A stretch of DNA of 64,000 nt from positions 62,001 through 126,000 of the forward strand of contig CAUEHT010000012.1 of NCBI GenBank assembly GCA_958510875.1, in the 5' to 3' direction. The translations under genes and the position numbers were made by a program. The notes beneath the pieces are model-generated. The model ran no database searches, had not been told where the DNA came from, and saw only the letters and a list, made by a program, of their open reading frames with translations. The stretch comes from Endomychus coccineus. Its lineage: Eukaryota > Arthropoda > Insecta > Coleoptera > Endomychidae. This document shows positions 19,559 to 31,879 of this stretch, one piece after another. Each line of letters begins with the position of its first letter. Within the stretch, counting starts at the first letter, position 1.

Positions 19559-20212
19559 CTAGAGTAGAATTAATTTTTTGGGTATATTCACAGGATTTGG
19601 AGATATACGTTTCACAGAGCCCTGCTTTGTTGTTGTGGATGATGAGGGTCTCTTCTTAGAAGGTTCCACAGACGTCATCCGTCGTTCTAACGCCTCCACT
19701 TTACTAGTAATGTCATTTAGACGCATGTTCACACTGTTCAATGTGTTATTGATCTCTTTCAATTCATTTCTGTTTTCCCTCACACTATCACTGATTGTTT
19801 TATACTCTGATTTTATATAGATCCCCATTCCATTATATTTATTCTGAATGTCCATCAGATGTTTATCAATGTTGAGAATAACCTTCTCATTCGTTAATTT
19901 ATGTTCATCCAGATCCTTGTTGATATCTTTGATCAAATTATCAACCCTAACATTGAATGTATCTGTAAGACTGGTTTCCGTTTTCAGATTTAGTTTGTGT
20001 GTTAATTTATCAACATATACTTCATTTGTAACATCTCCATCATCATTCGGTGATTTTACGTTGCACAATCTACGATTTTCCATATCATAACTTTCATCGC
20101 TCGTTAGGAATAATCCTTGTCCGTGAACTTGTTTGAAATTATTATTAAATACATTTGTATCATATATCCACATGGAAGAGGAGGCTCTGCCAAACTTATC
20201 CATTGAAACCAT
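19559..20212 (-). CDS. Fibre-like coiled-coil virion protein, copy B
   Basis: 217-aa intact ORF, closely similar to 5083-5733 and 46056-46709. It carries RRLCNVKSPNDDGDVTNE then VYVDKL near residue 50, a long predicted coiled coil, and a Lys/Ser/Thr-rich tail. It overlaps the DUF8207 stop by 17 nt and precedes the integrase. See copy A for the functional reasoning, which is an inference from the motif and coiled-coil architecture. Confidence 0.6.
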   Translation of the reverse strand: MVSMDKFGRASSSMWIYDTNVFNNNFKQVHGQGLFLTSDESYDMENRRLCNVKSPNDDGDVTNEVYVDKLTHKLNLKTETSLTDTFNVRVDNLIKDINKDLDEHKLTNEKVILNIDKHLMDIQNKYNGMGIYIKSEYKTISDSVRENRNELKEINNTLNSVNMRLNDITSKVEALERRMTSVEPSKKRPSSSTTTKQGSVKRISPNPVNIPKKLILL

Positions 20213-21260
20213 CTTTATAACTGTGATGAATTTGTCTTACATCTGGTTTTTGTTCAATTACCCCTGCCTCTTTCAATTCTTCTATTATAGAGATTATCTC
20301 GTTGTGATGATCATGGTTACCTGCATGCGAAGATGCAACAAGAAGTCTCAGTCTATCCACAATTTCGTTAACGTCATCCCAATAAACATATTCGATAGGT
20401 TTCTCGTTATATTCAAGCATATCATTTTTGATATATGCACTTCCAGTGTATGTTTTGGCTCTGGGTTTTTTCATGGAATTAATCAAAGATTTCAGTACAT
20501 TTTTGTATTTTACAATGTTTCTTATTCGATCAGCTGGATAGTTATTACGTCTATGGGCACTAGTCATTTCCATCATTTGACTGTAATTTTTCCCATCTTC
20601 TACAGTGTAAGTATCAGGTAGAACATCTCTGTGAAATGTCAAATTATACAGTCCTGTAGTACCCTTGAACGGAGTACTCTTGATAATTATATTACTCTCA
20701 CTATCAATTTCTATAGGTTGATTACTCATGAACCATTTGTCTAAAGTTGAATTATATTGCAATCCCATTCTATCATCGTATTTCTTGACATTATCATCCA
20801 ATAGGAATCCTTCCAAGTAATAACGTGCTAATGTGGGGTATTGTTGCAGAAACTCCTCTGTAGCCTCTGCATTATCTTTCTTATGTTTAATGAATTCTTC
20901 ACGAATCTGATCGATAGTAGGTTCGAGGGTAAACACATCCTCCTCAGTATTTTGGGGGTTATATACGAACTCTTCCCCTTCAGTTACAATATTTGGGATT
21001 GGTATGTTCTCCATTTGTGTTGCTGTAGAAACAATACTTTTAGGTTAAACCAACGAATTTTGTTTGATTATTTCAGCATTTTTCGCAATTTCCTCCAGAG
21101 GATTAGATACATTCCTGAACATATTATCTAGAATCTCATCATTTTCAGCTTTACCCAATTTCACAGCCATATATTTTTTCCTCACAACGTTTGCTAACTC
21201 CCAAATTTTTTTCTTCAATTGTTGTTCTTCTTTAAGCATGTTACTCACACCCACGTCCAT
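20196..21260 (-). pseudogene. DUF8207-type Maverick protein, copy B, one frameshift
   Basis: The N-terminal part (21260-21045) begins MDVGVSNMLKEEQQLKKK and runs into a stop because of one extra T near 21053. The C-terminal 272-aa frame (21014-20196) is open and includes FKGTTGLYNLTF, a TSAHRRNN stretch, and the conserved YVYWDDVNEIVDRLRLLVAS with a following HHNEIISIIEEL. It is the least damaged copy of this gene in the window. Confidence 0.75.
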
Positions 21261-21302
21261 GCTGAGCGAGTTGTCTATTTCGAATGAAACTATATATACA
21301 TG

Positions 21303-22028
21303 TTAGATGTATATATAACTATCAAAACCTTTGCGATAACGTCCTTTGTTCATATCACAGTCTTTGTTTATCATAAGGAATCCATATTTATCTTTCCAAC
21401 ATACGCTACATATCTCTTTGAATTTTTCGAGTGACATGTCGATACTTACATGATCGGTGAATATATGTTCCAAATTGAGCTCATCCTGTTTGAAAATAAT
21501 CAAGCAATTGGCATTGTCGCGCAATCCATGTTTTGGACATTTAGCAAAAGACTGGCAAAGATAGAAACTATCAATTGAGTTGTGTCTCCCTCTTGAAAAA
21601 TAAGCACGAATTTTCTGCTGTTTCTCAAACATCACGTCATCGAATATTATTATCAAATTAGGCATCGCTTCTGTGAGGTCTATGACCTCATCACTTTCGG
21701 TGCAAGGAAAATATCCAAGCCCCTCAATTTTCTTCAATGTCTCCTTTAGTAACTGGTATTTTGGTTGGTGTAAAGACTTTGAATATATGTACACGTTTTC
21801 AAATTTCAGACCGTTTGCATCTAACAATAGAGATTACATCACATTTGTTTCCCCACAATTACCTGGACCACAGATTATTGTTCGTAGAGTATTAGGCAGC
21901 AAAGAGCTGTGACGTTGTGGTTGTTCAACATTCTCATTGCTTGACCCTAAGTTTATAATACTCAACGAGTCTTTTTGCTTAACAATCTTCATCATGCCTG
22001 GAGGCGAATCGAAATCATACTGGAACAT
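21303..22028 (-). pseudogene. A32-like packaging ATPase, copy B, one nonsense codon
   Basis: Aligned over its full length with 3277-4002. A TTA to TAA change at about 21834 stops the frame just after the P-loop. The P-loop here reads GPGNCGETN: the glycine is kept, but the invariant Lys is Glu. The Walker B block LIIIFDDVM is retained. The gene is inverted relative to copy A, with the minisatellite again upstream. Confidence 0.85.
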
Positions 22029-22147
22029 ATGTCAATAAGCATTTGTTAATATACTAGATGATGATGTTATATTGTGTATGTCTGATCACGCGGTTAGGTG
22101 CTTCTACGCTTCTGTCAAAATCTGGTATCAAATACATGTTAAATAGG

Positions 22148-22448
22148 TATGAATGCTGGAACACGTGTCTGAATGTTGAAACACGTGTCTGAATGTAGAA
22201 ACACGTGTCTGAATGTTGAAACACGTGTCTGAAACACGTGTCTGAATGCTGAAACACGTGTCTGAATGCTGAAACACGTGTCTGAATGTTGAAACACGTG
22301 TCTGAACTACGTGTCTGAATGCTGAAACACGTGTCTGAATGTTGAAACACGTGTCTAAAACACGTGTCTGAATGCTGAAACACGTGTCTGAATGTTGAAA
22401 CACGTGTCTGAATGTTGAAACACTTGTCCGAATGTTAAAGCATGTGTT
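22148..22448 (-). repeat. CACGTG minisatellite of copy B
   Basis: About 300 bp of the same 20-bp and 13-bp units as 1888-3160, in reverse orientation, placed upstream of the copy B ATPase. It is much shorter than the copy A array. Confidence 0.95.
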
Positions 22449-22720
22449 GAATCATGCGAAAAGACATGTGCATGAACGTAATACAATCATTATGATTATT
22501 CACATTTCATTCCTCATCTGACCATCATAGTTCGTGAACGATGATGACGTCATCATCGTTCGTGAACTATGGTCGCCGGATTGAATCAGTTACTGTCATC
22601 GGTTGTGAGCAGTGACGTCATCATCGTTCGTAAACTATGGTCGCCGGATTGAAACAATGAATGTCTCCCGTGACGTCATCATCGTTGGTAAACTATGATC
22701 GTAGGATCTTCAATTCAATA
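22449..22720. promoter_or_regulatory. Inner TIR region of copy B with TGACGTCA palindromes
   Basis: Reverse complement of about 1600-1880. A perfect 20-bp palindrome CGATGATGACGTCATCATCG occurs at 22539-22558, with further TGACGTCATCATCGTT copies at about 22613 and 22670. Similarity to the TIR stops near 22720, so the outer TIR of copy B is missing on this side. Confidence 0.6.
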
Positions 22721-22779
22721 AAATTAACATTCTGCATATCAAGACTTTTCATTTGATACCTATAAAGCTATAGTTGACA

Positions 22780-24185
22780 TTCATAGATCCGTCATGACAG
22801 TTCGCGTGACAGATGCTTCATGGATCCACCACGTCACACCCTCCAAGACGCGACATGACACCTCGATGAAGACCTCACGTGACAGACACCATGACAACTC
22901 TTTCTACCACCATGATACTCTATGGTTTTGAGTTAGGTTAGCTCTATAATCTTCAGCTCTATGGTACGTGATAGCCACCATGACACCTTGTGACAGACAC
23001 TCCGTCGAAGTGACAGACACCATATCTCACCGCGTGACAGATCATGTGATTTCAAAACCGTACGAGTCGCATGAGTCGGACGAGTCGAACTGGTGGCGAC
23101 ACCTCCACGAAGCAGTCTGTACCTTTATGCTGTGACGTCACACGTCTGCCCTGTGATAGCAGTCATGTGGTGGTGACACCTACACGAAGCAGCCTGTACC
23201 TGTAGCCCACCATGACAGCTGTCACGTGGTGGTGACACCTACACGAAGTAACCTGTACCTTTGGTTCGCCATCACAGCTGTCACGTGGTGGTGACACCTC
23301 TACGAAGCAGCCTGTACCTTAGGGTCGCCATGGCAGCTGTCACGTGGTGGTAAAATCTTCACGGAGCAATCTGTACCTTAGGTTCGCCATGACAGCTGTC
23401 ACTTGGTGGCGACATCTGCACGGAGCATTCTTACCTTAGGTCCACCATGACAGCTGTCACTTGATGGCGACATCTGCACGAAGCATTCTGTACCTTGGAT
23501 CCATCATGACAGATGTACCTTATGGTCGCCATGACAGCTGGACCTCATGGTCGCCATGACAGCTGGTCCTTACGGCCGCCATGACCGCTTGGCCTTATGG
23601 TCGCCATGACAGCTGTACCTTAGGTCAGCCATGACAGTTGGACCTTAGGTTTGCCATGACAGCTGGTCCTTATGGCCGCCATGACAGCTGGTCCTTATGG
23701 TCGCCATGACAGCTGTACCTTAGGTCAGCCATGACAGTTGGACCTTATGGTCGCCATGACAGCTGGACCTTATGGTCGCCATGACAGCTGGACCTTATGG
23801 TCGCCATGACAGCTGGACCTTATGGTCGCCATGACAGCTGGTCCTTATGGCCACCATGACAGCTGGTCCTTATGGTCGCCATGACAGCTGTACCATAGGT
23901 CAGTCATGACAGTTGGACCTCAGGTCCGCCATGACAGCTGGTCCTCATGGCCGCCATGACAGATGGACCTTACGGTCGCCATGACAGCTGGACCTTATGG
24001 TCACCATGACAGCTGGACCTTATGGTCGCCATGACAGCTGTACCTTATGGGCGCCATGACAGCAGTACCTTAGGTCAGCCATGACAGTTGGACCTCATAA
24101 TCGCCATGACAGCTGTACCTTATGGCCGCCATGACAGCTGTCACTTGGTGACGCCACCTCCACGAAACAGTCTGAACCTTAGGTC
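22780..24185. repeat. Second minisatellite, 25-bp unit containing CCATGACAGCTG
   Basis: About 1.4 kb. The left part (22780-23500) has longer irregular units with GTCACGTGGTGGTGACACCT. The right part is a regular 25-bp array of GGACCTTATGGTCGCCATGA followed by CAGCT, with GGTCCTTATGGCC and GTACCTTAGGTC variants. Related units lie at 42729-43007 and 54985-55310. No coding frame is supported. Confidence 0.9.
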
Positions 24186-24309
24186 CGCTTAATGCTCTAT
24201 GGTTTTGACTTGGGGTTAGCTCTATAACCTTCAGCTCTATTGTATGCACATCGACAGCTAGACCAGATGTGGAGACCAGATATCCTGGTCCCGAAGTAGT
24301 AATGTTCAT

Positions 24310-24523
24310 CTACTTCTAACAATAGGGATAACATAACATTTGTTCTCTCACAATTACTTGGACCACAGATTATTGTTCGTAGAGTATTTGGCAGCAAAGA
24401 GCTGTGACGTTGTGGTTGTTCAACATTCTCAATGCTTGACCCTAATTTCATAATATTCAACAAGTCTTTTTGCTCAACAATCTTCATGTTGCCTAGAGGA
24501 GCACCGAGATCATACTGGAACAT
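24310..24523 (-). pseudogene. A32-like packaging ATPase, 5' fragment (copy E)
   Basis: The first about 71 codons match the ATPase start (MFQYDLGAPLGNM) through the P-loop, which reads GPSNCERTN with Glu in place of Gly and Arg in place of the catalytic Lys. After LLEVDE the sequence leaves the gene and joins minisatellite-type DNA. Upstream lie the usual CACGTG minisatellite and inner TIR. Confidence 0.8.
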
Positions 24524-24639
24524 ATATTAATAAGCATTTGTTTATATACTAGATGATGATGTTATATTGTGTATGTCCGATCACGCGGTTAGGTACTCCT
24601 ACGCTTCTGTCAGAAGCAAGTAGCAAATACGTGGTGATT

Positions 24640-25095
24640 AGGTCTGAATGTTGAAGCACATGCTTAACACGTGTCTGAATGCTGAATCACGTGTCTTGAT
24701 ATAGAAGCACGTGTCTGAACACGTGTCTGAATGCTGAATCACGTGTCTGAATGCTGAATCACGTGTCTGAATGCTGAATCACGTGTCTGAAACACGTGTC
24801 TGAATGATGAAACACGTGTCTGAATGCTGAAACACGTGTCTGAATGCTGAACCGCGTGTGTGAAACACGTGTCTGGATGCTGAATCACGTGTCTGAATAC
24901 TGAATCACATGTCTGAGACACGTGTCTGAATGCTGAATCACGTGTCTCAATGCTGAATCACGTGTCTGAATGATGAAACACGTGTCTGAATGCTGAATCA
25001 CGTGTCTCAATATAGAAGCACATGTCTGAACACGTGTCTGAATGCTGAATCACGTGTCTGAATCACGTGTCTGAACACGTGTCTGAATGTTAAAG
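24640..25095 (-). repeat. CACGTG minisatellite of copy E, diverged units
   Basis: About 450 bp with units of the form CACGTGTCTGAATGCTGAAT. The subfamily has TGAAT where the other arrays have TGAAA, so it diverged or was homogenised separately. Confidence 0.9.
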
Positions 25096-25415
25096 CATGT
25101 TTTGAATCATGCGATAAAACATGTGCATGAATGTATTACAATTATGATTATTCACATTTTATTCCTGATCAGCCCATCATAGTTCGTGAACGAAGATGAC
25201 GTCATCATCGTTGGTAAATTATGGTTGCCGGGTTGAATCAGTTACTGTCATTGGCTTGAAGCAGTGACGTCATCATCGTTCGTAAACTATGATCGCCGGA
25301 TCTTCAATTCAATAAAACACCACCTACTTGTCAAAATCCTTATGTATTTCGATACACATAAAGCTATAGTCTGATGTTCTCCCCCACCCCAATTTGTATG
25401 CATCATATTGATTTT
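25096..25415. promoter_or_regulatory. Inner TIR region of copy E
   Basis: Reverse complement of about 1500-1880, including two TGACGTCATCATCGTT copies (near 25198 and 25267) and the block ACATAAAGCTATAGTCTGAT. It ends near the (CA)n array. Confidence 0.6.
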
Positions 25416-25470
25416 CCCTACATCAAAAATATGGAAATTAACATTTTGCACGTGACAGCTGCAAATGATA

Positions 25471-26018
<548 letters not shown>

Positions 26019-27881
26019 TGGTTTGGTATTTATAATGGCATCTGTGCATTAGACCACAAAGTGGCATCATCGAATGTACGGGTCATAGAATGAAGCTTGA
26101 AAGTATCTCTTCAGCCTTGTATTGGCGGCTTAGTGATACACTCCATAGTAAGGGAGAAAAACAGAGGTGAAATATAGTCGTTAATGGCATCAGATGCCAC
26201 AAGATGGTATATCCATTCTAAATTTAGTGCATGATGCTATAAGTATATTTGGTTACACGTTTCATTGTGTATGATGCCAGAAGTACCCGTTCTAGACTGG
26301 TTGATAGTGTATGATGCCATAAGTGCCATTGTAGTGAATATGTGTGTTTTGAATTATGTAATAAGTAAAACAAATTTTTAACATTATATATCCTATGTAA
26401 AATATATAATCATCTGTACACTATAACCGTTTCTTCACTTAAATTATAATTAAATATCTGAAACTCTTTCCGACTGCGATGCCGTCATTACAAAGACAAA
26501 TGTGAATGGAATTTGAAGATAAGATTACACAAATCAAAATAATACTAAAACTAGGTCAAAGTAGGGAAATATTAAATCATTATTATGTTGTTTCCAAAAA
26601 CTAAAAGTTTTACAGGTACTTCATGGTTGGCAATAAACATCAAGTATTCCAGATTATCATTATTAATCCTAGGTTGTTAGCAAATAATCACTTATAAATA
26701 CGTATTCCTAGTGGTTTATTGAAGTACTTGAATCACGGATTATTTCAATTCGTAAATACATCAAAATTTAATGAATGACCTCTTCGTTTAAAACTTTCTA
26801 TTGCTAAATGAGCTTCCTCGTTGTAATTCAAGACTTTCCCTCTCTCAGAATACAGCAACTAACCTTAGGGATTATTCATTGGAATTTGATTCATCTCCCA
26901 TTGAAAATAATCCATTCTTAGAGATAATTCAATTCATTCAAGGTCTAAGTAACACTCATCTATAAGTAATCATTTGTACTGGAATACTCGATGTTAGTTT
27001 TTGACCAAGAAGTATCTGTTATACTTTTACTTGTTAGAAACAGCATATTAACTGCTCTAATATTGGTTCTAATAACCGTTTCTCTAGTTTGACCCTTGAG
27101 TCTTATCTTTGAGTTTAATTTACATTTCACCTTTGATAATGGCTGCATCGCAGACGAAAAGTGCTTCAGATGATGACCTATAGATAAAGTGAAAAAAGGA
27201 TGATAGTATAAACTAAATTATTTCATAATACATGTCACAATTCTAACTTATTAGTATTATATAAAGTAAGTATATTATAACGAAAAAAATCGAAGGAATA
27301 TTTGTTTGAAAATAGTGAATGTAATTTCTTACTCTTCTATTATGAACCGTCAATTTCGACCATAATAGTTTTTCAAGTTAGTACCTGAAAAACTATAACA
27401 AAACACATTTTTTTTGTCCGTTCATTCCCTTCGTCGTAGCAATTCATACATTTCCAAACATTTCGAACATTTTTGTTTACCTGGTGGAAATTCTTTCTTC
27501 ATGTCAAATTTGAGAAAGGTAAGATCGCATTTGATTTCATCTGACGTTCATGGTGTCTTTTGAATTTTTACTGGTTATCGTTTTATACTCATCATTTGTT
27601 CATTTGTGTTACTAGTTTTACTTGATTGTATTTTTTCATTCCTTTGGTATGTCGATTTTAAAATCGTCGTCATTTTTCAAAACTTCTGATACCTCATCAT
27701 TTTTGAATTTTGTAAAAATTTTTGTCTTGATATTCTTGAGAAAATTCAGTCAATGTTAATCCTACTAGAAGAGCATTACTTTCCGAAATTATATTTCGCT
27801 TTTGTTTTGCGGATATAATTCGCGTTGCTGATCTGCAATTATATTTAATGTGACGCCAAAGTCGTTTCCTTATCATGGAAC

Positions 27882-28085
27882 CTAGGCAATGTGGACATGG
27901 TCCATAGCTCGAGTAATTTGAAATATTCTTTTTTTTTCAGAAAGATCCCCTACTAGAATCAGTTCTCCATCCTTTTGGCTTATAACTTGACATTTGGGAT
28001 AAAAGGCTGCAGTTCTCGTTGATTCCTCAAAAGTTTCCCGACGCTTTTTTGAACCTTTCGGCATTTTCAGCAGCCTGTGTTTCAT
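27882..28085 (-). CDS. Hypothetical 67-aa ORF, duplication unit 1
   Basis: An ORF beginning MKHRLLKMPKGSKKRRETF, charged, with no family that I recognise. It is identical in unit 2 (36300-36503), but the two units are almost identical throughout, so this is no evidence for selection. It could be an exon or a chance ORF. Confidence 0.12.
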   Translation of the reverse strand: MKHRLLKMPKGSKKRRETFEESTRTAAFYPKCQVISQKDGELILVGDLSEKKRIFQITRAMDHVHIA

Positions 28086-28165
28086 TGTTGGGCATTAACT
28101 CATAATGACGAGCTATATTTATCATTATATTGTAATATAATAAGATCCTTGACCCAGTATGAATT

Positions 28166-28281
28166 ATATAAAAAATTCTCGGGAATTAGGTCACATTAAC
28201 ACTCTGTTATAAATGTTCGTCTTAAGACGAACATTTATAACAGAGTGTTAATGTGACCTAATTCCCGAGAATTTTTTATAT
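28166..28281. repeat. Perfect 116-bp palindrome, 58-bp arms, no spacer
   Basis: The two arms meet at CGTCTT/AAGACG (28223/28224) and run outward through CTGTTATAAATG and TCACATTAAC to AATTCTCGGG and ATAT ends. I checked base pairing along the arms. It may be a MITE or a joined pair of transposon ends. Confidence 0.95.
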
Positions 28282-28531
28282 CATTATATTGTTGCAAAAA
28301 AGTCAACAATGAGCCGTATCTCTTATTCCTTTTCCCGCTTTTTTAATTTTTTCTTAGCATTTTTCAATAAAATCTTGCTTATCCGGTACACTTTTATCTG
28401 TCATCTGTGTGTATCCAGTAGAATGAATACTGTTTGAATAGATCTTATTAATGCCATCTTTTTCACTTATTCCGAGTAGTTACTGTTTTTTCACTTTTTC
28501 ATTTTGTCTCTTTTTTTGAAATTGTCTTCTT

Positions 28532-29252
28532 TCAAACAGATGAGAAGGAATGGAAGTTCCTATCAGAGTATGTGTCTGATATATATGTGGTAGAAGGTTT
28601 AAACTTACTACCAGATTCAGAATATTGAGATGCACAATTTTTTATTTCATTATCTTGACCCCACCTAAGGTTAATTTTGCTTGGTAACATTGAGTCTGGA
28701 TTGATTTGAGATTGAGGCTGCTTAAGAATTTGTACAGTTGAATTATTTTCTGGTTCTATATATTCAGAAGAATCACAAGTAAGTGGTAGTAATGTAGTTA
28801 GGTTATAATCTGAATCGAGTGCAGACTGCTCGATAGTCACAGCAGTCCCAAATTCGTTATTTACGGTGGTATTATTATCGGCCTGAGGTAGTGGATTTTA
28901 ACGCAGTATTCCTATAAAAGTTGAACAGATTTTCCTTTCTATCTGTGGATTTTGGATAAATATTTACGTTGTCGAAAACGTTATTTCCTTCAGGAAGAGC
29001 AGTAAAGGTCAGAGCTTCTGATCCCAAATCGTAGATTTCTTCATTTGTGGTACAATGAGCTTGTCTATGAACTTCTTTATTCACGGACATATTATTCAAA
29101 ACGATAAATACATTTTCATCTATATCTGAAAGAAAATACTCATTAACATCTTGCAACCATATTTCTATATTAACACGTTTTCTTTCATTTGAGGATTTCT
29201 CACTTTCATCAACTATTTGATTGGTGTCTTCTATATTTCCAATATTCTTCAC
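28532..29252 (-). pseudogene. Hypothetical acidic/Ser-rich gene, two overlapping frames, unit 1
   Basis: Two ORFs on the same strand, 29252-28875 (125 aa, MKNIGNIEDTNQIVDESEK...) and 28840-28532 (102 aa, MTIEQSALDSDYNLTTLL...), lie 34 bp apart in different frames. Reading the second frame upstream through the gap stays open, so they may be one gene with a frameshift or two exons. The composition is rich in Asp, Glu, Asn and Ser. I recognise no domain. It is duplicated at 36953-37673. Confidence 0.25.
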
Positions 29253-30389
29253 GTTAATTTGCCCTCACTTCTCTAAGATAGACCATTTTCCTAAATTTGA
29301 AAGGCCTTTTGTCTTATCCTTTGGAACTTTAAGTAATTCCAGTATCTTCTGCGAACTTTGATTGATGGGTAGATGTGACTAAAATGTATTAAATAGAGGA
29401 GTTTTCAATAAGCAAGATGATTTGAGACAAATAATCCTGTGTTACAAAATCTTAGAGAGAGAGAGAGAGTATAGAATAATCCTTCTTAAGATTTTCTAAA
29501 ATAGATTGTGCAGTTTTTTTCCAATTTTTGGGGAAACTACACATGAGGCAAGAGGAAGTGTGTGGAAATCCTTTTTTATTTTCTTAATTTCTAGGCCAGT
29601 GGTTTCTCCAAAAAAATCTTGTTTTTTTGCAATTTATCTACTTTTCTGACAGTTGCCTAATTCGAATTATTTTACAGATTCCGGATTTTTCTTAATCTGA
29701 GCAATCTTCTTTCTTTATAATAACGCATTAGTTCGGAAGAACAATGACATTTTGAAAACATGTATTTCTAATTCGATATTAGGCTTAGGTAAGGAATGTA
29801 TAATTTTTTTTTGTGAAATTGGAATTGAATATACCAACAACAAATATGTGTGCATGTTGTTTTTTCTCAGTCTATATTTTAATTTCTTTTGTCAGGTGAA
29901 TTTTGAACTTTGATTCTGTTATTGTTGTCTTTAAACGAAATCAAAGAATAATAGACATATCGTTAGTGTAAATTTGTGTTAAAATTGTTGCTGTACAAAT
30001 TTTCAATCATTTGCTTCAATTCTTCAAATGTTATCAAATGAAAATTTAGACAGGAAATTTAGGTCTTGAAACGTGCAATAATGCAACTGGAAGAATATTC
30101 GCTTACGAAAATTTTGTCGACTTTCTAATCCTTTGTATGTGAGCAAGCAATAACACTGATTATTTCACTCATGCTAAGATACACATTTTTGATTTGTTGG
30201 AATATTTGTGTTGATAATCGAAAACACCATGTTTTCGTTTTTATATTTAGCTTCCTCATACAGTTTTATGAAACAGTGTCTTATCAGCAGCAGGCTGTCA
30301 TAATATTTTTATATGATAAACTATAGAAGAGTTCACAGTGTGGATATATTATAACACTCTTGAATAGAAATAATCACCCTTATCCACTA

Positions 30390-30441
30390 AAAATACTATC
30401 AAAGTACCTTTCGGCTACCAAGTAGCCATCATCAGAGTGAA
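30390..30441 (-). ncRNA. Hammerhead-ribozyme-like motif, Penelope I, unit 1
   Basis: On the - strand, CTGATGA (30435-30429) is followed by a stem II GGCTAC/GTAGCC with a TTG loop, then GAAA (30412-30409) and a short stem III region GGTACTTT. This is the order of the hammerhead core expected in Penelope-like elements. Self-cleavage is inferred only. Confidence 0.65.
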
Positions 30442-31243
30442 CTAAAATATAAATCAAAATTTGCCTGCTTAAATACTATTTGGGGATAATAATGTGAACA
30501 ACCTCAGCTGGAAATGAATAGGAATTTAATAAATTGCTTTTTCGTTTATTTATTTCCATCCCTTCTAAATAACATAGTCTGTACTATGTTCTAAAAGTGA
30601 TAAGCTTGCCTGAGAAATTGTGTCACCTGTATTCAAAATATATTCGGCTACTACTCATTTTTCACCATAAAATTTCTTCATATGGGCAATATCTTCCTTA
30701 TAACGAGTTGAAATGTTCCTTCTAGTTTGACCCACATAGCATTTTCAAAACGACTCACAATTGATTTCGTAAATTCCGGATTTGTTGAAATCGGAAACTT
30801 TACCAAAATGGTGTTTAAGCTTATTCTTACATTTATAAACTAATTGTATTGCAAATTTAGAAAACAAGCTATGGAATTTATTAATTACTGAAGGATGATA
30901 AGTGAAACTTTCGAATTTCATTGGAGTATTTGGATTGTGACTCGTGTTTTAAATGCTAAGAGGAATATTCTAACTCTGTATAAGGAACCTTTCGCCTATA
31001 TAAAGAAAAATAATGGTGTAAAATCTGCGATAACCGAACATATGTTGAAAACAGGTCACAACATTTCTCAAGAAACTTCATCACTTTTTAAAACACAGGA
31101 TAGACAAGTATATCTAGGTAATTTAGAATGGATGGAAATGTATAAACGAAAAAGCAATTCATTGAATTCCGATTTATCTCCAGTTGAGGGTACATTATCA
31201 TCACCAAATAGTATTTAAACAGATAAATTTTGATATATAATTG

Positions 31244-31302
31244 GGTTTGATCTGATGATGGCTACTTGGTAGCCGAAATGACCTCAGTACTTTAATAGAA
31301 TT
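31244..31302 (+). ncRNA. Hammerhead-ribozyme-like motif, second copy, unit 1
   Basis: CTGATGA at 31252-31258, stem II GGCTAC/GTAGCC and GAAA at 31275-31278 are intact. The stem III region is changed by an insertion (GACCTCAGTAC), so activity is doubtful. Confidence 0.55.
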
Positions 31303-31879
31303 TTAGTGGATGAGAGTGATTATTTCTTATCAATATTTTCATATGACACAACACCGAACTTTAGGTAATCAATAAATACAAATGAGCAACTACACTGAAT
31401 AGACACTTCGGAAAAATCACAAAACGAACTTTTATTATAAGAATGAAACAAATCACGTCATGTTTCACCACGCAGTGACTTCTTCAGGAGAATAATGGTA
31501 CTTGAACTTAAGAAGGTGTTAGTGGCTATATATAATATAAGGAGGGTCTGACTTACTGCTTGGTATTTCAGATTATTTACAGCTAGCTTACATAGTGAGT
31601 GAACAATTCAGAAGTTATGTAAATAATGAACAACAAAGACAAGCCCCCAATTTGATCAAAATTTTAAAGCTTAACAAGCGGTAAAAAAAGGGAGACGTCT
31701 AGATAATTTAGAACACTCACAATTCAATAAATATAAGTACAGTAGACATATATATTTTTAATCCTCTCCTCTTCTTAATCTCTTCTCATCGCAAATCAAT
31801 TAATAAATTTTAATACCTCAGGGTAAATAATCGGTATTCTTGTAATTCGTAAGTTAGTTGTGGATGATTCTGTTCAAAA

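Larger units (their letters stand above)
30360..31340. mobile_element. Penelope-like element remnant I with inverted ends, unit 1
   Basis: The ends at 30365-30490 (- strand) and 31205-31340 (+ strand) are inverted copies of each other, each with a hammerhead-like motif. Inside, 30660-30890 read on the - strand encodes a degenerate GIY-YIG start (GIYEIN, then CYVGQTRRNISTRY). The + strand ORF 30895-31218 encodes the following part (EPFAYIKKNNGVKSAITEHM). The two halves of the same endonuclease domain thus lie in opposite orientations. The reverse transcriptase part is missing. Confidence 0.7.
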
